Numbered from the stretch's first letter, positions 8,793 to 13,455 are shown. The stretch is 14,903 bases of DNA from Patescibacteria group bacterium (GCA_018896315.1 JAHIMV010000071.1:1-14903), one strand, 5' to 3'. Notes: generated from the letters alone by a model not told the origin. Numbers and translations: made by a program.

Positions 8793-9054
8793 ATTTAAAT
8801 TTTTTAATTCCTAATAAAAGAGACATTAAATTAAGTGGCCTTTGAAAAAACTCACTCATCGGCGTATTAATAAGAAATTGTTTTACTTGTTTTCTGCCAT
8901 ATTTTCTAATTATCCACTGCCACTGGCGCCAATTCCCATAATTAATCGTATTGATAATGATTACTCTTTTGTCCTTTTCTGGATCAATTTTAGAAAACTT
9001 ATATGACCATAGCAATGGTTTAAAATCCTTTGGTAATTTTGTTTTTTGAGACAT
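8749..9054 (-). CDS. Small partner of AbiEii toxin (DUF6922-like putative antitoxin)
   Basis: A 101-residue protein beginning MSQKTKLPKDFKPLLWSYKF, then KDKRVIIINTINYGNWRQWQW (residues ~27-47), IIRKYGRKQVKQFL and a C-terminal RPLNLMSLLLGI. The pattern 'LPKxFKPLLWxYxF...NYGxWxxWxWxxxxYG...LxxLLLGI' is the small protein commonly encoded just before AbiEii-type nucleotidyltransferases, known to me as a DUF6922-like family. It overlaps the toxin gene by 44 nt. By position it is the likely antitoxin or specificity partner; no DNA-binding motif is visible. Family naming is from memory and moderate in certainty. Confidence 0.65.
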   Translation of the reverse strand: MSQKTKLPKDFKPLLWSYKFSKIDPEKDKRVIIINTINYGNWRQWQWIIRKYGRKQVKQFLINTPMSEFFQRPLNLMSLLLGIKKFKYASRNDYIKAKMGI

Positions 9055-9126
9055 AGATTTTTTTAAAAAATTTTCTCACCTTTATTATTATACCAAATAA
9101 TCAATAATTAACAACAGAAATTTTTA

Positions 9127-9738
9127 CTATCTCTCATACCAATAAGTAAGATTGATTGAATTGATTTTAGAAGAATTTTCCGTTTCCTGGCCAGTTCTTT
9201 CTAAAGGAGAAATTATTACCCGCCAACGTAAATCATTTCCTGTATTTTCAAAATAAACAATTTGGCCGATTTCTGTTTCAATCCAATCTATACCTTGATT
9301 ATTTGTAAGAAAATACCTTATCTTGCTATTTATTTCTAATTTTTCTAATTTATCAATCCTGCAAGCTTTAATTTCTTTTACATTAAAATTAAATTTTTTA
9401 GAAACTGCCTGTCTTGGCCCTGTTTTAATTTTAGAATCGTCTGACAAACTGCCGGCTATATCCTGTTCTGATATTGGAAAAACAAAACTTCTTTGCTCTT
9501 GGTCAAGAATTAAAGTAGTTTTATCCACATCTATCCAAGCATCACTAGAAAAAGAATCACTAAAAGTAGCTACTTTGAATTGACTGAGATTAATTTCTTC
9601 TAAAGGCTCGATCTCTTCAATATTAATCTCTTCATTTCTTTGTTGATAAAGGAAAATTAAAAAAATTATAATTATTAATAAAATAATCCAGATTAAAGAA
9701 TTATGTTTTTCTCTTTTTTGTTTTGTTTTTTTTGACAT
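9127..9738 (-). CDS. Membrane-anchored extracytoplasmic protein, unknown function
   Basis: 203 residues. A basic start (KKTKQKREK) precedes one membrane helix (about 14-31, rich in Ile and Leu), then an acidic linker with repeated 'EEI' (about 35-50) and a ~150-residue outer domain. The tail, with NTGNDLRWRVIISPLE and INLTYWYE, resembles the last strands of beta-sandwich (laminin/discoidin-like) domains in which 'LRWR' precedes a final 'v-x-v-x-Y' strand. The inferred topology is N-in, C-out. It stands alone, 72 nt before the AbiEii pair, with no clear promoter. No function is assigned. Confidence 0.65.
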   Translation of the reverse strand: MSKKTKQKREKHNSLIWIILLIIIIFLIFLYQQRNEEINIEEIEPLEEINLSQFKVATFSDSFSSDAWIDVDKTTLILDQEQRSFVFPISEQDIAGSLSDDSKIKTGPRQAVSKKFNFNVKEIKACRIDKLEKLEINSKIRYFLTNNQGIDWIETEIGQIVYFENTGNDLRWRVIISPLERTGQETENSSKINSINLTYWYER

Positions 9739-9826
9739 TCTAGAGATTTATTTTTAACCTATGGAATCAATTTATGGATTAAATCTGGTCGCCAGTCTTG
9801 TCAGGTTGAACCTTATCAGGGATTAT

Positions 9827-9849
9827 ACTTAGACACCGAGTGTCTAAGT
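9827..9849. repeat. Perfect 10-bp hairpin, CGA loop
   Basis: Arms ACTTAGACAC (9827-9836) and GTGTCTAAGT (9840-9849) pair perfectly around loop CGA. The same 'ACAC-CGA-GT' centre occurs at 11965-11989 with different outer bases. No T run follows, so it is not a terminator. Confidence 0.85.
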
Positions 9850-9997
9850 GAAAAAATTCGTTATTTAGAAATTGGAAATTAGAAATTAGCTTTATTTATT
9901 TTCGTGGTTTTATTCTTACTGTTCTCCATTTTCTATTTTCTATTACTATTTTCTATTTTCCATACAACTATTTTCTATTCCTAATCTCCGGTGCCGA

Positions 9998-10029
9998 GGG
10001 ACGTTAGTAGCTTTGCTACTTTACGTCCC
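9998..10029. repeat. Long hairpin, GTTAGTA class, copy 1
   Basis: Outer arms GGGACGT/ACGTCCC (9998-10004, 10023-10029) and inner arms AGTAGC/GCTACT (10006-10011, 10015-10020), loop TTT, with a small internal bulge. It is flanked by CCGAG words on both sides. It is related to the copy at 10042-10075, but the inner stem differs. Confidence 0.85.
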
Positions 10030-10041
10030 GAGGCGGGCAGC

Positions 10042-10075
10042 GGGACGTTAGTAATTTTCAATTACTTTACGTTCC
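10042..10075. repeat. Long hairpin, GTTAGTA class, copy 2
   Basis: Outer arms GGGACGT/ACGTTCC (one G.T pair) and inner arms AGTAATT/AATTACT, loop TTC. The outer frame is shared with 9998-10029, while the inner stem sequence has changed on both sides and still pairs. A broken third copy, GACGTTAGTAGT, starts at 14045 and runs into the 100-bp repeat. Confidence 0.85.
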
Positions 10076-10117
10076 AAGCCAAAGTTATGGAGGATTTTGA
10101 TTTGGCCGTTGAAAAGA

Positions 10118-10162
10118 TTTCCACAAATTTTATTTGACAATTTCTGTTTTAATGATTAAAAT
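10118..10162 (+). promoter_or_regulatory. Sigma-70-type promoter of hicBA (shared module copy 1)
   Basis: A TTTCCACAA box (10118-10126) precedes TTGACA (10134-10139), a 17-nt spacer and TAAAAT (10157-10162). The -10 box starts 35 nt before the hicB ATG. The whole arrangement recurs before 10934 and 12589. Confidence 0.85.
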
Positions 10163-10191
10163 AAAATTGTAAAAAGATTAACTAAATCAAT

Positions 10192-10455
10192 ATGAAAATT
10201 TATACTTTCCGGGTTATTATTGAACCCGACGAAAAAAATACATTCCACGGTTATGTTCCCGCTCTTCCTGGATGTCATACATGGGGAGAGAGCTTAGAAA
10301 AAACTAAAAAAAATCTTAAAGATGCTATTCAAGCTTACATTGAATCTCTTAAAGCCGACAGAGAACCAATTCCAGAAGAGCAGGGATTAGAATTCTTTGA
10401 GTCTATTTCTGAAAAGGAATTAAAACCTGTTAAAAAGTCTGCGGCCTATGTCTAA
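10192..10455 (+). CDS. hicB: HicB-family antitoxin
   Basis: An 87-residue protein with the HicB partial RNase-H-like fold: strand MKIYTFRVIIEPDE, then the hallmark HGYVPALPGCHTWGESLEKT (19-38) and helix KNLKDAIQAYIESLKAD. It has no clear C-terminal DNA-binding domain, unlike longer HicB proteins. It should bind and neutralise the HicA toxin encoded immediately downstream, with which it overlaps by 8 nt (ATG inside its last codons). The order antitoxin-then-toxin is the reverse of the classic hicAB. It is driven by the promoter ending 30 nt upstream; the leader is short (~20 nt) and has no Shine-Dalgarno sequence. Confidence 0.9.
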   Translation: MKIYTFRVIIEPDEKNTFHGYVPALPGCHTWGESLEKTKKNLKDAIQAYIESLKADREPIPEEQGLEFFESISEKELKPVKKSAAYV

Positions 10456-10684
10456 ATTACCAATCATTAAATGTAAAGAACTAATAAAAGTTTTAATGAA
10501 GGTAGGATTTTTTAAACACCGCCAAAGAGGAACTAGTCACTTAATTATGAAGCATCTGGACGGCAGGAGGGCCAGTATTCCAACCCACCCCGGGAAAGAT
10601 ATCCCTAGAGGCACTCTTAAGGGTATTCTAAGAGATATGGAGATATCTACTAAAGAATTTAATAAACTAAGAAAAAAAAGATAA
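10448..10684 (+). CDS. hicA: HicA-family mRNA interferase toxin
   Basis: A 78-residue dsRBD-like toxin. After KCKELIKVLMKVGFFKHRQR comes GTSH (28-31), whose histidine H31 is the catalytic position of HicA RNases, then HLIM, RRASIPTHPGK and IPRGTLKGILRDMEIS, all family-typical. It cleaves mRNA in the ribosome-independent manner known for HicA. It overlaps hicB by 8 nt, so translation is coupled. A terminator follows 33 nt after its stop. All key residues are present, so it is likely functional. Confidence 0.92.
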   Translation: MSKLPIIKCKELIKVLMKVGFFKHRQRGTSHLIMKHLDGRRASIPTHPGKDIPRGTLKGILRDMEISTKEFNKLRKKR

Positions 10685-10717
10685 AAGTATAAAGAAACAT
10701 TTTTGTCTATTTTCGGG

Positions 10718-10741
10718 CAGCTTTTAAAGAGCTGTTTTTTT
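10718..10741 (+). terminator. Rho-independent terminator of hicBA (shared core, copy 1)
   Basis: CAGCT (10718-10722), loop TTTAAAG, AGCTG (10730-10734), then seven T. The CTTTTAAAGAGCTG core recurs at 11908, 13128 and 13946. Just after it is an imperfect palindrome around TTGATATTTAGAGGTCAA, homologous to the one after the third copy. Confidence 0.88.
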
Positions 10742-10773
10742 GATATTATGTTGATATTTAGAGGTCAATATTA

Positions 10774-10835
10774 TTGAGAAGCCGTTATTGAGAGGCCGAG
10801 CTTCTCAACTTTTCTAATATGGAGAACCGTTCTCC
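10774..10835. repeat. Two hairpins downstream of hicBA
   Basis: The first has arms TTGAGAAGC (10774-10782) and GCTTCTCAA (10800-10808) around a 17-nt loop; an internal near-repeat ATTGAGA(A/G)GCCG spans arm and loop. The second has arms GGAGAA (10821-10826) and TTCTCC (10830-10835), loop CCG. Neither is followed by a T run suited to termination. The rest of 10742-10860 has no coding signal. Confidence 0.75.
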
Positions 10836-10860
10836 GTTACTTTTTTGCCGAGGTGAAAAA

Positions 10861-10904
10861 TTTACACAATTTTATTTGACATCCTCTATTTTAGAGACTA
10901 TAAT
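10861..10904 (+). promoter_or_regulatory. Consensus sigma-70 promoter (shared module copy 2)
   Basis: A TTTACACAA box (10861-10869), then TTGACA (10876-10881), a 17-nt spacer and TATAAT (10899-10904). This is a full-consensus promoter. The -10 box starts 35 nt before the ATG at 10934, the same geometry as copies 1 and 3. Confidence 0.9.
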
Positions 10905-10933
10905 AAAATCGTAAAAAATCAACAAAAAATATT

Positions 10934-11200
10934 ATGAAACTATTTATTAATTCCTACATTGAAAAACTCTTAAAAAAAGCTAACTACGAATATGATAAAA
11001 AAACTAAAAGTTGGTGCGCCAGTGTTGATGAGCTTCCTGGAGCGTATGCTCAAGCTGATACTGTTGAAGAAGTCAGAGATCAATTAGCAGAAGTAATTGA
11101 AGATTATATTTTGGTCAGCATAGCTGAAAGACAGAAACTACCCGATTTTAAAAATCTTAAAAAATTTGCTAAAAAATTAGAATATGCTAAATCCAGTTAG
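10934..11200 (+). CDS. HicB-like antitoxin without adjacent HicA
   Basis: 88 residues. The core YEYDKKTKSWCASVDELPGA (about 18-37) and TVEEVRDQLAEVIEDYILVSI are typical of the short HicB_lk antitoxin family. The C-terminal tail (PDFKNLKKFAKKLEYAKSS) is basic. No HicA gene follows; the next 198 nt are two tandem ~75-bp repeats, then an unrelated antitoxin/RelE-type pair. Its promoter matches the consensus perfectly. It may be a toxin-less remnant, an antitoxin acting on a toxin elsewhere, or the first gene of a longer operon with the pair at 11399-11862, because I see no terminator before them. Confidence 0.82.
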   Translation: MKLFINSYIEKLLKKANYEYDKKTKSWCASVDELPGAYAQADTVEEVRDQLAEVIEDYILVSIAERQKLPDFKNLKKFAKKLEYAKSS

Positions 11201-11208
11201 CCGAAGAA

Positions 11209-11370
11209 TTCTTATAATTAAAATACTTTAAATTTTTATACAATAAATTTTAATTTCAAGGTTCTGATGAGCGAAGCGAGGAGGTTCTTATAATTAAATT
11301 ACATTATTATCTATACAATAAATTTTAATTTCAAGGTTCTGATGAGCAAAGCGAACAGGTTCTTATAATA
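11209..11370. repeat. Tandem ~75-bp repeat, two copies plus a partial third
   Basis: Units start with TTCTTATAATTAAA at 11209 and 11285, and TTCTTATAATAAAA at 11360 (periods 76 and 75). The most conserved part is TATACAATAAATTTTAATTT followed by CAAGGTTCTGATGAGC. Unit ends differ: GAGCGAAGCGAGGA against GAGCAAAGCGAACA. Each holds a GCNAAGC mini-hairpin. Each unit also carries a TATAAT-like word, the last (11364-11369) lying 30 nt before the next ATG, without a matching -35. Confidence 0.85.
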
Positions 11371-11398
11371 AAAATATTAATAAAACTAAATATCTATT

Positions 11399-11617
11399 AT
11401 GACTACTATAACTATTTCTAAAAAAATCACTCAAGGTAAAGAACTCATCATTGTTCCCAAAAAAGATTGGGAAAACCTTTTAAAAATAACGAAACAAAAA
11501 ATTGGTCAAATTGAACTGGCAAATAGTATAAAACAAGCTTTAATTGAGGTTAAAAAAGGAAAAATCATTGGGCCTTTTGATAAAGGAAGGGATTTAATTA
11601 AAAGTTTGGAGAAATAA
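11399..11617 (+). CDS. Small antitoxin of a RelE-type pair
   Basis: 72 residues. It begins MTTITISKKITQGKELIIVP, a beta-rich dimerisation-like start, then a helical middle (KDWENLLKITKQ) and the tail IKQALIEVKKGKIIGPFDKGRDLIKSLEK. That tail is a common toxin-wrapping pattern in antitoxins that precede RelE/ParE toxins in Patescibacteria. The TAA stop shares one base with the next ATG (TAATG), so the two are coupled. Family placement (RelB/Phd-like) rests mainly on size, tail and partner. It has no obvious promoter of its own beyond a TATAAT in the upstream tandem repeat. Confidence 0.72.
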   Translation: MTTITISKKITQGKELIIVPKKDWENLLKITKQKIGQIELANSIKQALIEVKKGKIIGPFDKGRDLIKSLEK

Positions 11618-11862
11618 TGAAAATCTTTTATACTCCTCATTTCAAGAGAAGTTTTAAATCTTTACCCAAAACAATAAAGAAAAAATTAGGAAAACAGACT
11701 GATTTTTTGTTAAAAAATATTCATCATCCATCTTTAAAAATTAAAAAATATGATGAAAAAAAGAAAATTTGGCAAGCAAGAATAGATCGAAATTATCGCT
11801 TTTATTTCTTAGTTAAAAAATATAAATATATTCTTTTGGAAATAAAATCCCATCCGAAATAA
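11617..11862 (+). CDS. RelE/ParE-superfamily toxin
   Basis: 81 residues with the compact RelE fold: MKIFYTPHFKRSFKSLPKTI (first strand and helix hairpin), a second helix to about residue 42, then strands IWQARIDRNYRFYFLVKKYKY and a terminal LLEIKSHPK. R55, R59 and R62, together with the C-terminal His-Pro-Lys, fit the basic catalytic surface of RelE-type mRNA interferases that act on ribosome-bound mRNA. It overlaps its antitoxin by one base. A copy of the shared terminator starts 46 nt downstream. It looks intact. Confidence 0.82.
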   Translation: MKIFYTPHFKRSFKSLPKTIKKKLGKQTDFLLKNIHHPSLKIKKYDEKKKIWQARIDRNYRFYFLVKKYKYILLEIKSHPK

Positions 11863-11907
11863 AGTCCTATTTTTTATTAAATTTGGTCTATAAATATTTT
11901 CTGACAG

Positions 11908-11931
11908 CGGCTTTTAAAGAGCTGTTTTTTT
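11908..11931 (+). terminator. Rho-independent terminator (shared core, copy 2)
   Basis: CGGCT (11908-11912), loop TTTAAAG, AGCTG (11920-11924), seven T. One G.T pair replaces the A-T of copies 1 and 3. It ends the antitoxin/RelE unit. Confidence 0.85.
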
Positions 11932-11943
11932 GTTTCTTTAGTG

Positions 11944-11989
11944 GACAAGGTGCGACCTTGTCTATTTTTGGACACCGAGTATCCAAAAA
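11944..11989. repeat. Two adjacent hairpins after the terminator
   Basis: First: GACAAGGT/ACCTTGTC (11944-11951, 11955-11962), loop GCG, an AGGT-NNN-ACCT core. Second: TTTTTGGACAC (11965-11975) against GTATCCAAAAA (11979-11989), loop CGA, with one C.A mismatch in 11 bp. A weaker 5-bp hairpin, AGAGA/TCTCT, lies at 12009-12023. Confidence 0.82.
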
Positions 11990-12045
11990 GTCCATTAGTC
12001 ATTCTTATAGAGAGCGGGTCTCTGGAAGCTTTTCTTGTTTTTTTA

Positions 12046-12072
12046 CTCTGCGAGGGGCAGACCGTCGCAGAG
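12046..12072. repeat. 8-bp hairpin with GGGCAGACC-type loop
   Basis: Arms CTCTGCGA (12046-12053) and TCGCAGAG (12065-12072) enclose GGGGCAGACCG. The GGGCAGACC centre recurs in the hairpin at 13205-13229, where the flanking arms are entirely different. Confidence 0.82.
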
Positions 12073-12075
12073 GCT

Positions 12076-12175
12076 CTATGGAGATCCGACCTCCATGGAT
12101 TTCTCCAAACGAAAACCGCTAAAACGCAGTAAGAAAGCGGGTAATCAAGCAGGGGCGCTGTCCCCTTTTGAAGAC
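12076..12175. repeat. 100-bp dispersed repeat, copy A
   Basis: Matches 14064-14163 at 99 of 100 positions. The only difference is A12084 (G in the other copy), which falls in the stem of the hairpin ATGGAGATccgACCTCCAT region (12078-12096) and breaks one pair. The repeat also holds a GGGG-CGCTGT-CCCC hairpin near its right end. It creates spurious open frames on both strands. Confidence 0.92.
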
Positions 12176-12235
12176 GTCGTCCCCTTTTGAAGACGTCCGA
12201 AGCTTTTGAAGACGTCCCCTTTTGAAGACATTTTA
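12162..12235. repeat. Short tandem array of (CCCC)TTTTGAAGACGT
   Basis: Four copies of TTTTGAAGAC start near 12166, 12185, 12208 and 12224. They are separated by GTCGTCCCC, GTCCGAAGC and GTCCCC-like spacers. The first copy lies inside the 100-bp repeat, and the other copy of that repeat (14064-14163) has only one, so the expansion is local to this site. Confidence 0.75.
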
Positions 12236-12407
12236 AATGTTGTTCAACTTTTTTAACAATTTCAGAATCTAATTTTCTATTACTTGTCCGACCCCTACTT
12301 TTATGGATTAACCCCTCTGTGCCGTTAATTTTGCCATCAATTAAATTTTGAATAACATTGATTCTTGATAATTCTTTTTCTGTCATAGATATTAGTTTTT
12401 GAGTCAT
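12228..12407 (-). pseudogene. ISNCY-type transposase, N-terminal remnant
   Basis: The peptide starts MTQKLISMTEKELSRINVIQ, then NLIDGKINGTE joins directly to GLIHKSRGRTSNRKL. In full ISNCY/ISDol1-like transposases a ~27-residue helix-turn-helix segment (EAA..L.LS.RQ..RL) separates these two parts, so here the DNA-binding helix is deleted in frame. After residue ~60 the frame continues only through TTTTGAAGAC repeats and the 100-bp repeat, which is not transposase. The catalytic DDE core is absent. A 20-bp inverted repeat overlaps its ATG and IS-end-like repeats lie upstream. Confidence 0.72.
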
Positions 12408-12457
12408 AATGTTTATTTAAATTAATTAAATGTTATTTAAACATTATGACACAAAAA
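12396..12457. repeat. 20-bp inverted repeat around the transposase start
   Basis: On the minus strand 12415-12396 reads TAAACATTATGACTCAAAAA. On the plus strand 12438-12457 reads the same except for one base (A for T). The arms are separated by 22 AT-only-like bases. The left arm contains the transposase ATG. It could be an operator, or the start of the gene copied in inverted orientation. Confidence 0.85.
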
Positions 12458-12465
12458 TCATTAGG

Positions 12466-12520
12466 TAGGACATTTCTATTTCGCTGTACTAGGACATTAT
12501 CATATCGCTATGACATTTCC
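12466..12520. mobile_element. Insertion-sequence end with GGACATT repeats
   Basis: TAGGACATTTCTATTTCGCT (12466-12485), TAGGACATTATCATATCGCT (12490-12509) and a partial ATGACATTTCC (12510-12520) form iterated ~20-24-bp words upstream of the transposase remnant. Such iterons are common transposase-binding sites at IS ends. No matching right end is visible next to the remnant, in keeping with truncation. Confidence 0.55.
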
Positions 12521-12559
12521 ACAATTTTATTTGACAACTTATATTTTAAGGACTAAAAT
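12516..12559 (+). promoter_or_regulatory. Sigma-70-type promoter (shared module copy 3)
   Basis: A TTTCCACAA box (12516-12524), TTGACA (12531-12536), a 17-nt spacer and TAAAAT (12554-12559). The -10 box starts 35 nt before the ATG at 12589, as in copies 1 and 2. The conserved stretch continues after the -10 box as AATAAAA. Confidence 0.87.
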
Positions 12560-12588
12560 AAAACTATAATAATATAATTTAAACTTTT

Positions 12589-12852
12589 ATGACTAAATTA
12601 TTACTTAAAGAAAAATTCGTTAAACTCTCTGAAATCAAAGCAAATCCGGGCAAAAAACTAAAGGGTTTTATTCGTATTGTCTCTGGGAAAAACAAATTTA
12701 CTACCAAAGGGTTCTTTTTTGATAAACAAGCGTTTGAAGATCTTATTGAAGAATTAGAATATTCCTCTGATAAATTTTGGAATAAAATTACTAAATCAAG
12801 AAAATCGGGAATTGTTTCTTCTAAAAATATCGAGCAAAGGCTTGGATTATGA
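12589..12852 (+). CDS. Phd/YefM-like antitoxin
   Basis: 87 residues. The N-terminal LLLKEKFVKLSEIKANPGKKLKG resembles the Phd/YefM operator-binding start (LSEIKANP), followed by a short strand region (FIRIVSGKNKFTTKGFFF) and a helix, KQAFEDLIEELEYSSDKFW, that would precede the toxin-binding tail (SRKSGIVSSKNIEQRLGL). It is transcribed from the third copy of the shared promoter. Its TGA overlaps the true toxin ATG as ATGA. The antitoxin reading frame is intact although the toxin is frameshifted. Confidence 0.72.
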   Translation: MTKLLLKEKFVKLSEIKANPGKKLKGFIRIVSGKNKFTTKGFFFDKQAFEDLIEELEYSSDKFWNKITKSRKSGIVSSKNIEQRLGL

Positions 12853-13101
12853 TTGATTACAGTTTTACAAAACACGCTGATCGACAACTACGCAAAACTC
12901 TCAATAACCACTCAACAACGAATCATTAAAAAAATCAAATTTTACATTACTACGGGAGACCCATTACACTTTGCAGACTCAATTTCTGACACCAGAAGTA
13001 AAGTTTATCGCTTTCGGATTGGAAATTATCGAGTTATTTTTGACTGGCTAGGAAATAATCTTCTCGTCACTAAAGTTGATTTACGACCGCGAATTTACTA
13101 A
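12849..13101 (+). pseudogene. RelE-family toxin, +1 frameshift near codon 16
   Basis: The ATG at 12849 (ATGA overlap with the antitoxin) gives MIDYSFTKHADRQLRK, a proper RelE start, then goes out of frame and stops at 26 codons. From about 12895 another frame continues as KLSITTQQRIIKKIKFY, then YRFRIGNYRVIFDWL and LLVTKVDLRPRIY, a proper RelE remainder with conserved R-x-G-x-Y-R-V and C-terminal 'R-x-x-I-Y'. Removing one A from the run AAAA at 12894-12897 joins both into a normal ~83-residue toxin. The other frame opens only with a TTG (12853) and lacks a sensible first strand. Inactivation, a programmed shift or an assembly error are all possible. Confidence 0.8.
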
Positions 13102-13127
13102 ATCAACACTTAAAAATCTCTAAATAT

Positions 13128-13151
13128 CAGCTTTTAAAGAGCTGTTTTTTT
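13128..13151 (+). terminator. Rho-independent terminator (shared core, copy 3)
   Basis: CAGCT (13128-13132), loop TTTAAAG, AGCTG (13140-13144), seven T. The following bases TGATCTTATGTTGA match those after copy 1 (TGATATTATGTTGA), so the homologous unit extends past the terminator. Confidence 0.88.
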
Positions 13152-13157
13152 GATCTT

Positions 13158-13297
13158 ATGTTGACCTCTAGAGGTTAACATTAATCTCCAGTGATGAGGG
13201 CGGACCTGTGAAGGGCAGACCTTCACAGGGATTTATGTCCCGAGGCGTGGAGGGTGTTGACCCTCCAAAGAATTGTTGAGGAGCTGAGCTCCTCAAC
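13158..13297. repeat. Cluster of four palindromes/hairpins
   Basis: (a) ATGTTGACCTCT/AGAGGTTAACAT, 13158-13181, a 24-nt palindrome with one G.T pair. (b) CCTGTGAAGG/CCTTCACAGG, 13205-13229, loop GCAGA. (c) TGGAGGGT/ACCCTCCA, 13248-13267, loop GTTG. (d) GTTGAGGAGC/GCTCCTCAAC, 13275-13297, loop TGA. Items b to d are perfect. Their stems are unrelated to one another. Hairpin d precedes a TTTTTACTTTT tract and might terminate, but it lies between promoterless stretches. Confidence 0.85.
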
Positions 13298-13316
13298 TTT
13301 TTACTTTTCTAATTAT

Positions 13317-13344
13317 TTGACTGATTTCGTAAATTTGATATAAT
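13317..13344 (+). promoter_or_regulatory. Promoter of the tRNA-like RNA
   Basis: TTGACT (13317-13322), a 16-nt spacer and TATAAT (13339-13344). The expected start, about 13350-13351, falls exactly at the first base of the leader arm GGCAGTCCT. Confidence 0.82.
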
Positions 13345-13351
13345 CTTTATT

Positions 13352-13455
13352 GGCAGTCCTAGACCGGGCCGTTCGTCTAATGGCAAGATCCGCAGGTTGA
13401 CGATAGCGGGATGCGGGTTCGATTCCCGCACGGTCCAAAGGACTGCCTTTTTATT
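13352..13455 (+). terminator. Leader-trailer stem closing the tRNA-like RNA, with T run
   Basis: GGCAGTCCT (13352-13360) pairs perfectly with AGGACTGCC (13439-13447), which is followed by TTTTTATT. The 9-bp stem encloses the whole cloverleaf-like sequence and would act as terminator as well as closing helix. The trailer arm starts only two bases after the acceptor end. Confidence 0.7.
13366..13437 (+). tRNA. tRNA-like RNA with abnormal anticodon arm
   Basis: The acceptor arms GGGCCGT/ACGGTCC (one G.T) end in unpaired A; no CCA is encoded. The D arm GTCT-AATGGCA-AGAT and the T arm GCGGG-TTCGATT-CCCGC are normal. Between them 13390-13412 has the usual 23 nt but cannot form a 5-bp stem with a 7-nt loop. 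Its best pairing is CCGC (13390-13393) with GCGG (13406-13409) around a 12-nt loop, AGGTTGACGATA. No anticodon can be assigned (TTG, TGA or GAC could each be read). It may be a tRNA pseudogene, a tRNA-like regulatory RNA or an unusual functional tRNA. It has its own strong promoter and a leader-trailer stem. Confidence 0.6.

Larger units (their letters stand above)
9739..10191. other. Gene-free spacer with hairpins and CTATTTT-type low complexity
   Basis: This divergent spacer lies between the minus-strand genes and the plus-strand cassette array. From left to right it holds a small AGGT-TGA-ACCT palindrome (9803-9813), a perfect 10-bp hairpin (9827-9849), a purine-rich AAATTGG/AAATTAG stretch (about 9868-9890), repeated CTATTTT words (about 9925-9980), two related long hairpins (9998-10029, 10042-10075) and the hicBA promoter. 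I see no coding frame with recognisable content. Confidence 0.7.

Noticed and set aside
9323..9583. 86-codon plus-strand frame
   Set aside because: It lies antisense inside the membrane-anchored protein gene and shows no family features.
11209..11370. CRISPR array
   Set aside because: The units are ~75 bp, AT-rich and continuous, without a short repeat/unique spacer pattern, and no cas genes are present.
11883..12132. Two plus-strand open frames over the same stretch
   Set aside because: They overlap the terminator and repeats, share no recognisable motif and are mutually overlapping.
11877..12227. C-terminal two thirds of the minus-strand frame that begins with the ISNCY fragment
   Set aside because: It reads through GAAGAC tandem repeats, the 100-bp repeat, hairpins and the shared terminator, with no protein-like content. 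Only residues 1-60 are kept as a pseudogene.
12579..12887. 102-codon minus-strand frame
   Set aside because: It lies antisense to the antitoxin, which has a promoter, coupling and family features. This is a shadow.
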